Part shown: positions 5,789 through 8,097 of the stretch, one piece after another
Numbering within the stretch: position 1 is the first letter of the stretch
How the letters are laid out: each line of letters opens with the position of its first letter
NCBI GenBank assembly: GCA_025455985.1
Contig: JALOLM010000089.1
Location: 1-8,097, forward strand
Origin: Candidatus Nanopelagicales bacterium
Lineage (GTDB): Bacteria > Actinomycetota > Actinomycetes > S36-B12 > UBA10799
Length of the DNA stretch: 8,097 bases
Direction of reading: 5' to 3'
Notes under the pieces: generated by a model
Database searches by the model: none
What the model saw: the letters and a program-made list of their open reading frames with translations, nothing else
What the model was told of the DNA's origin: nothing
Translations under genes and position numbers: made by a program

Positions 5789-7707
5789 CTATGCCCCAGG
5801 CATGCGGAACTTCGTCGGCCGGCTTGGCTTGCTGCTGCCAGCCGATGAGTCGGCGACAACCCGGAACCAGTACACGGTGCCAGGCGTGACCAGAATCCTG
5901 GTCTGCGCGGCCTGGGTACGACGGACTCTGACGAACCGGTTGCCGTCCTTCGAGCGGTAGAGCAGGTACTTGCTCACAGGCACCCCGAGTTCAGTGGAAC
6001 GACGCCATTGGACTTTGACCGTCCGGTCATTGACCGCCCTGACCTTGGGTTTGCCCGGCTTGGCCGGTGGCACGGACTTCGCTGAACCGTCCTCGGGTGG
6101 GGGCGCCTGGTATTCCGGCGTCGTACCAGGATCGGCCGGCGAACTCGGGTCGGCTGGAGTGCCGGAGCCAGGGGGATCAGTCGGGACAGGTGCGGCACCC
6201 GGGGCAGCGATCGTGAAGTCCGAGCCATAGGCCCACTTCATGGACACGTCCTGCCCGTCCAGTCCTCGCACGCGCCAGCGGTAGTTCCCGCCCGCCAACG
6301 GTTCACGGGTAGTCGCCCACGCAAGGTTGTCGGTCTCGAAGGCCTTGGCCTCTGCCCAGTCTCCAAGGGTCACCTCAACCTCGTAACGGGATACTCCGCC
6401 GGTGGCGTACCCCGGGTCCGCTGCCTCAGCTGCGGTCAGGGCGTCGTTCCACCGCAGCACCACGTGGCGGCCGGCGTCGGTCGACGTAGTCGACAACCCC
6501 GTGGTGGCGATGCTGCGGCGCCCGAATGTGGCGACCTTGGAGGGGTGGTTGATCGCCGCGCGTTCTGCCGTGTCGCAGTCGGCGATCGGGTCGTCTTGAG
6601 TGCAGGGAATCGCGAACCAGTGGTAGGCCTGGCCCGCGTTGACCTCGTCGTAGACCTCCCCGGGCATCAGCGCGGCCGTATTCGTGGCGTAGGTCGCGAC
6701 CCGGTTGGTGAAGTCACGATCGAGGGCGATCACGACGCGGTAACTGGCGGCGGCCGGGGTCGGTTCCCACGTCAATAGCGGGATGTCCGGGTGGGTGTCA
6801 GTCCCGGACAGTGGCGTCGCGGCCTGCCCGATCGAGCCGGATCCGGCATTGGCCGACGGAGTCACCGTCAGTGGGTCGGGGACTGCCTCGGCAGTTTCTC
6901 GGCGCTGGTCCGACCACAGCCCGTAAACAGGCTTCGCCTCACTCGCCTCGGGGTAGTCGGGGTCGGTGGGCATGTCCACCGCCCTGACCCGCACGTAGTA
7001 GGTGGTGGCCGACAGCAGCGGCAGCATGGTGTTGCACCCAGTGTCCACGGCCTCGCGGCCGGAGTACTCCCCGGACAGATAGGGAGTCAGCGTCGTGTGG
7101 GGCGTCGTGCACTTCATGGTGACCGTGTCGTCAGCACTGTTGAAGTTCTCCGAGAGGCTTATCTGGACCTCGTACAGGGCGGCCCCCGGAACGGGATCCC
7201 AGGTGAAACCCACCTGGTTGGCCGGCGGTGCCGGATTTGCCCCGATGAGCCGGAGGTTCTCCACCCGGGAGGCCGGCACAGCGGATGCCGTCCCAGCGGG
7301 CTCGTCGTCGTTAGTCCACCGGCGGGTGAACTCCGATGCCCCACTCCAAGAACCGGCCGAGCCGTTGTCGGCCACTGCCCGCACCCGCCAGAAGTGCGTC
7401 TTGGCGCCATAGCTGAACGTGGGGATGTAGGTCGTCCCGAACACCACGACCTCACCACCGCCAAGCGGGTCGCTCAGCGTTGCGAAATCGTCGTCGAGAC
7501 TGACCTGCACGTCGTAGTGGTCGGCTCCGGGAACGGCGGTCCAGGTGAAGACCGGCTGGTCGCCACTGCTGCTGCGCTTGGAGTGAGCGGTGTCGGCGCG
7601 GGTAGCGGGACACTGCGAGCCGGCCCGGCCAGCCAGACCAGCAAACTGAGGACGACCATCCCGAGGATCGGCAGCCGGGAGACCCCGCCCGTGTGTTGAT
7701 TGCTCAT
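5789..7707 (-). CDS. Secreted Fn3-repeat protein with a frame break near the N-terminus
   Basis: A probable exported multidomain protein with about five fibronectin type III-like modules, likely for surface or polysaccharide binding; no catalytic motif was seen. An ATG at 7707 begins a signal peptide (hydrophobic core ILGMVVLSLLVWLAG), but that frame stops at 7474. The Fn3 modules are in another frame, open to the TAG at 5789. Approximate modules: 7561-7259 (PVFTWTAVPGADHYDVQVSL), 7258-6911 (VGFTWDPVPGAALYEVQISL), 6896-6521 (LLTWEPTPAAASYRVVIAL), 6508-6206 (VVLRWNDAL...RYEVEV) and 6058-5792 (VKVQWRRS...KYLLYRS). A Pro-rich linker covers 6205-6059. Cysteine pairs within the second and third modules could form disulfides. 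The full span is one base short of a whole number of codons (1919 nt), so adding one base gives about 639 residues. Without repair, translation could begin only at a GTG at 7510, inside module 1. It is a tandem paralogue of the next gene. Confidence 0.75.
7618..7632 (-). other. Probable -1 frame break in the Fn3 gene
   Basis: The signal-peptide frame and the Fn3 frame switch around this G/C run (AGCCGGCCCGGCCAG on the plus strand). Just downstream, from about 7619 to 7561, the Fn3 frame has about 80% G/C at third positions against about half in the signal-peptide frame. Real coding has therefore already moved to the Fn3 frame. One missing base in the run would restore a single gene. No classical X-XXY-YYZ slippery heptamer was seen here. 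Confidence 0.6.
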
Positions 7708-7717
7708 CGCCCTCGTG

Positions 7718-7722
7718 CCCCT
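7718..7722 (-). promoter_or_regulatory. Ribosome binding site of the frame-broken Fn3 gene
   Basis: AGGGG on the minus strand lies 10 nt before the ATG at 7705-7707 and directly after the TGA of the upstream Fn3 gene. It supports 7707 as a genuine gene start and suggests coupled translation. A second purine run, GAGGG, sits too close to the ATG (2 nt) to serve. Confidence 0.45.
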
Positions 7723-7723
7723 G

Positions 7724-8097
7724 TCATCTCGGAACGAATATCTTGGTCGGCAGGCTCTCGCCCGCGAGGTTGTTGGCTGTCACCATGAACCAGTAGCGCT
7801 GCGACGGTCGCAGTTTGAACGTGGCGGTGGTCTTCGTAACCCTGGCCAGCGGCTTCCAGCGAATCCCGCGCTGGGAGACGTAGAGGGTGTAGTCGGTCAC
7901 GGGGAAGTAGCGGGAGCGTGGCTGACGCCAAGTGATCACAACCCGCTGTCCGCGACGGCCTGCTCGCAGGGCGACCGGATTCGCCGAAACCAGGTAATCA
8001 GGTACGAAAGCCTCACGGTCGACGGCGATGATTCTGCCCGCAGCCCACTCTGTGCCCCTGGTGCGCAACTGGATCTCATACCAGGACACACCTGCCA
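7724..8097 (-). CDS. C-terminal part of an upstream Fn3-domain protein (5' end outside window)
   Basis: The frame is open from the right edge to a TGA at 7724-7726, giving about 124 residues of a longer protein. It begins inside one beta-sandwich module (VSWYEIQLRTRG...) and holds a complete C-terminal Fn3 module: VVITWRQPRSRYFPVTDYTLY, then WKPLARVTKTTATF, then YWFMVTANNLAGES, ending KIFVPR. The last module aligns by eye with the end of the neighbouring Fn3 protein (VQWRR...YLLYRS, YWFRVVADSSAGSS, TKFRMPGA), so the two genes look like tandem duplicates. It ends 16 bp before the next gene's ATG. A GTG at 8087-8089 is in frame but falls inside a strand of a module and is not a likely start. 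The N-terminus and any signal peptide lie outside the window. Confidence 0.82.
   Translation of the reverse strand, partial: AGVSWYEIQLRTRGTEWAAGRIIAVDREAFVPDYLVSANPVALRAGRRGQRVVITWRQPRSRYFPVTDYTLYVSQRGIRWKPLARVTKTTATFKLRPSQRYWFMVTANNLAGESLPTKIFVPR

Noticed and set aside
7561..7640. Programmed -1 ribosomal frameshift in the Fn3 gene
   Set aside because: No X-XXY-YYZ slippery site in the correct frame and no obvious downstream stimulatory structure; an indel or assembly error is simpler.
6791..7699. 302-codon plus-strand open frame opposite the Fn3 gene
   Set aside because: Low-complexity Gly/Arg/Val-rich product with no domain, lying entirely antisense to clear Fn3 modules.

Overview
The window is a stretch of chromosome from a high-GC Gram-positive bacterium, almost certainly an actinobacterium. 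Three things point there: strong G/C preference at third codon positions, a principal sigma factor with a lysine/alanine-rich tail of the HrdB/SigA type, and a DUF4192-family gene just upstream of it. I cannot place it below phylum from sequence alone. There is no IS element, phage gene, CRISPR array, tRNA or rRNA, and I see no new defence or mobile system. No gene-free gap exceeds about 165 bases.

Layout, left to right. (1) Bases 3-77 are the last codons of an unrecognised plus-strand gene. (2) A minus-strand gene (235-2118) encodes a secreted heparinase II/III-type polysaccharide lyase with a Pro/Thr linker after the signal peptide. (3) Divergent from it, a 92-residue protein of unknown function (2206-2484) is followed by a DUF4192 protein (2555-3556). 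(4) After a 163-bp gap holding a candidate SigR/SigH-type promoter comes sigA (3720-5132), the housekeeping sigma factor. (5) Converging on sigA and overlapping its 3' end by 13 bp is a flavin-binding PPOX-family gene (5120-5752). (6) Upstream of that, on the same minus strand, are two tandem genes for fibronectin type III (Fn3)-like proteins: 5789-7707, whose reading frame is broken near its start, and 7724-8097, whose 5' part lies outside the window.

How the genes relate. The middle block (DUF4192, sigA, PPOX) looks like conserved core neighbourhood. The flanks look like secreted, surface-directed functions: a lyase on the left, and Fn3 repeat proteins that may bind polysaccharide or other surface partners on the right. 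The minus-strand genes from 8097 down to 5120 have gaps of 16 and 36 bp and may be cotranscribed. The observations most worth checking are the one-base frame break in the Fn3 gene, the stress-type promoter in front of sigA, and the lysine-rich patches in the lyase.
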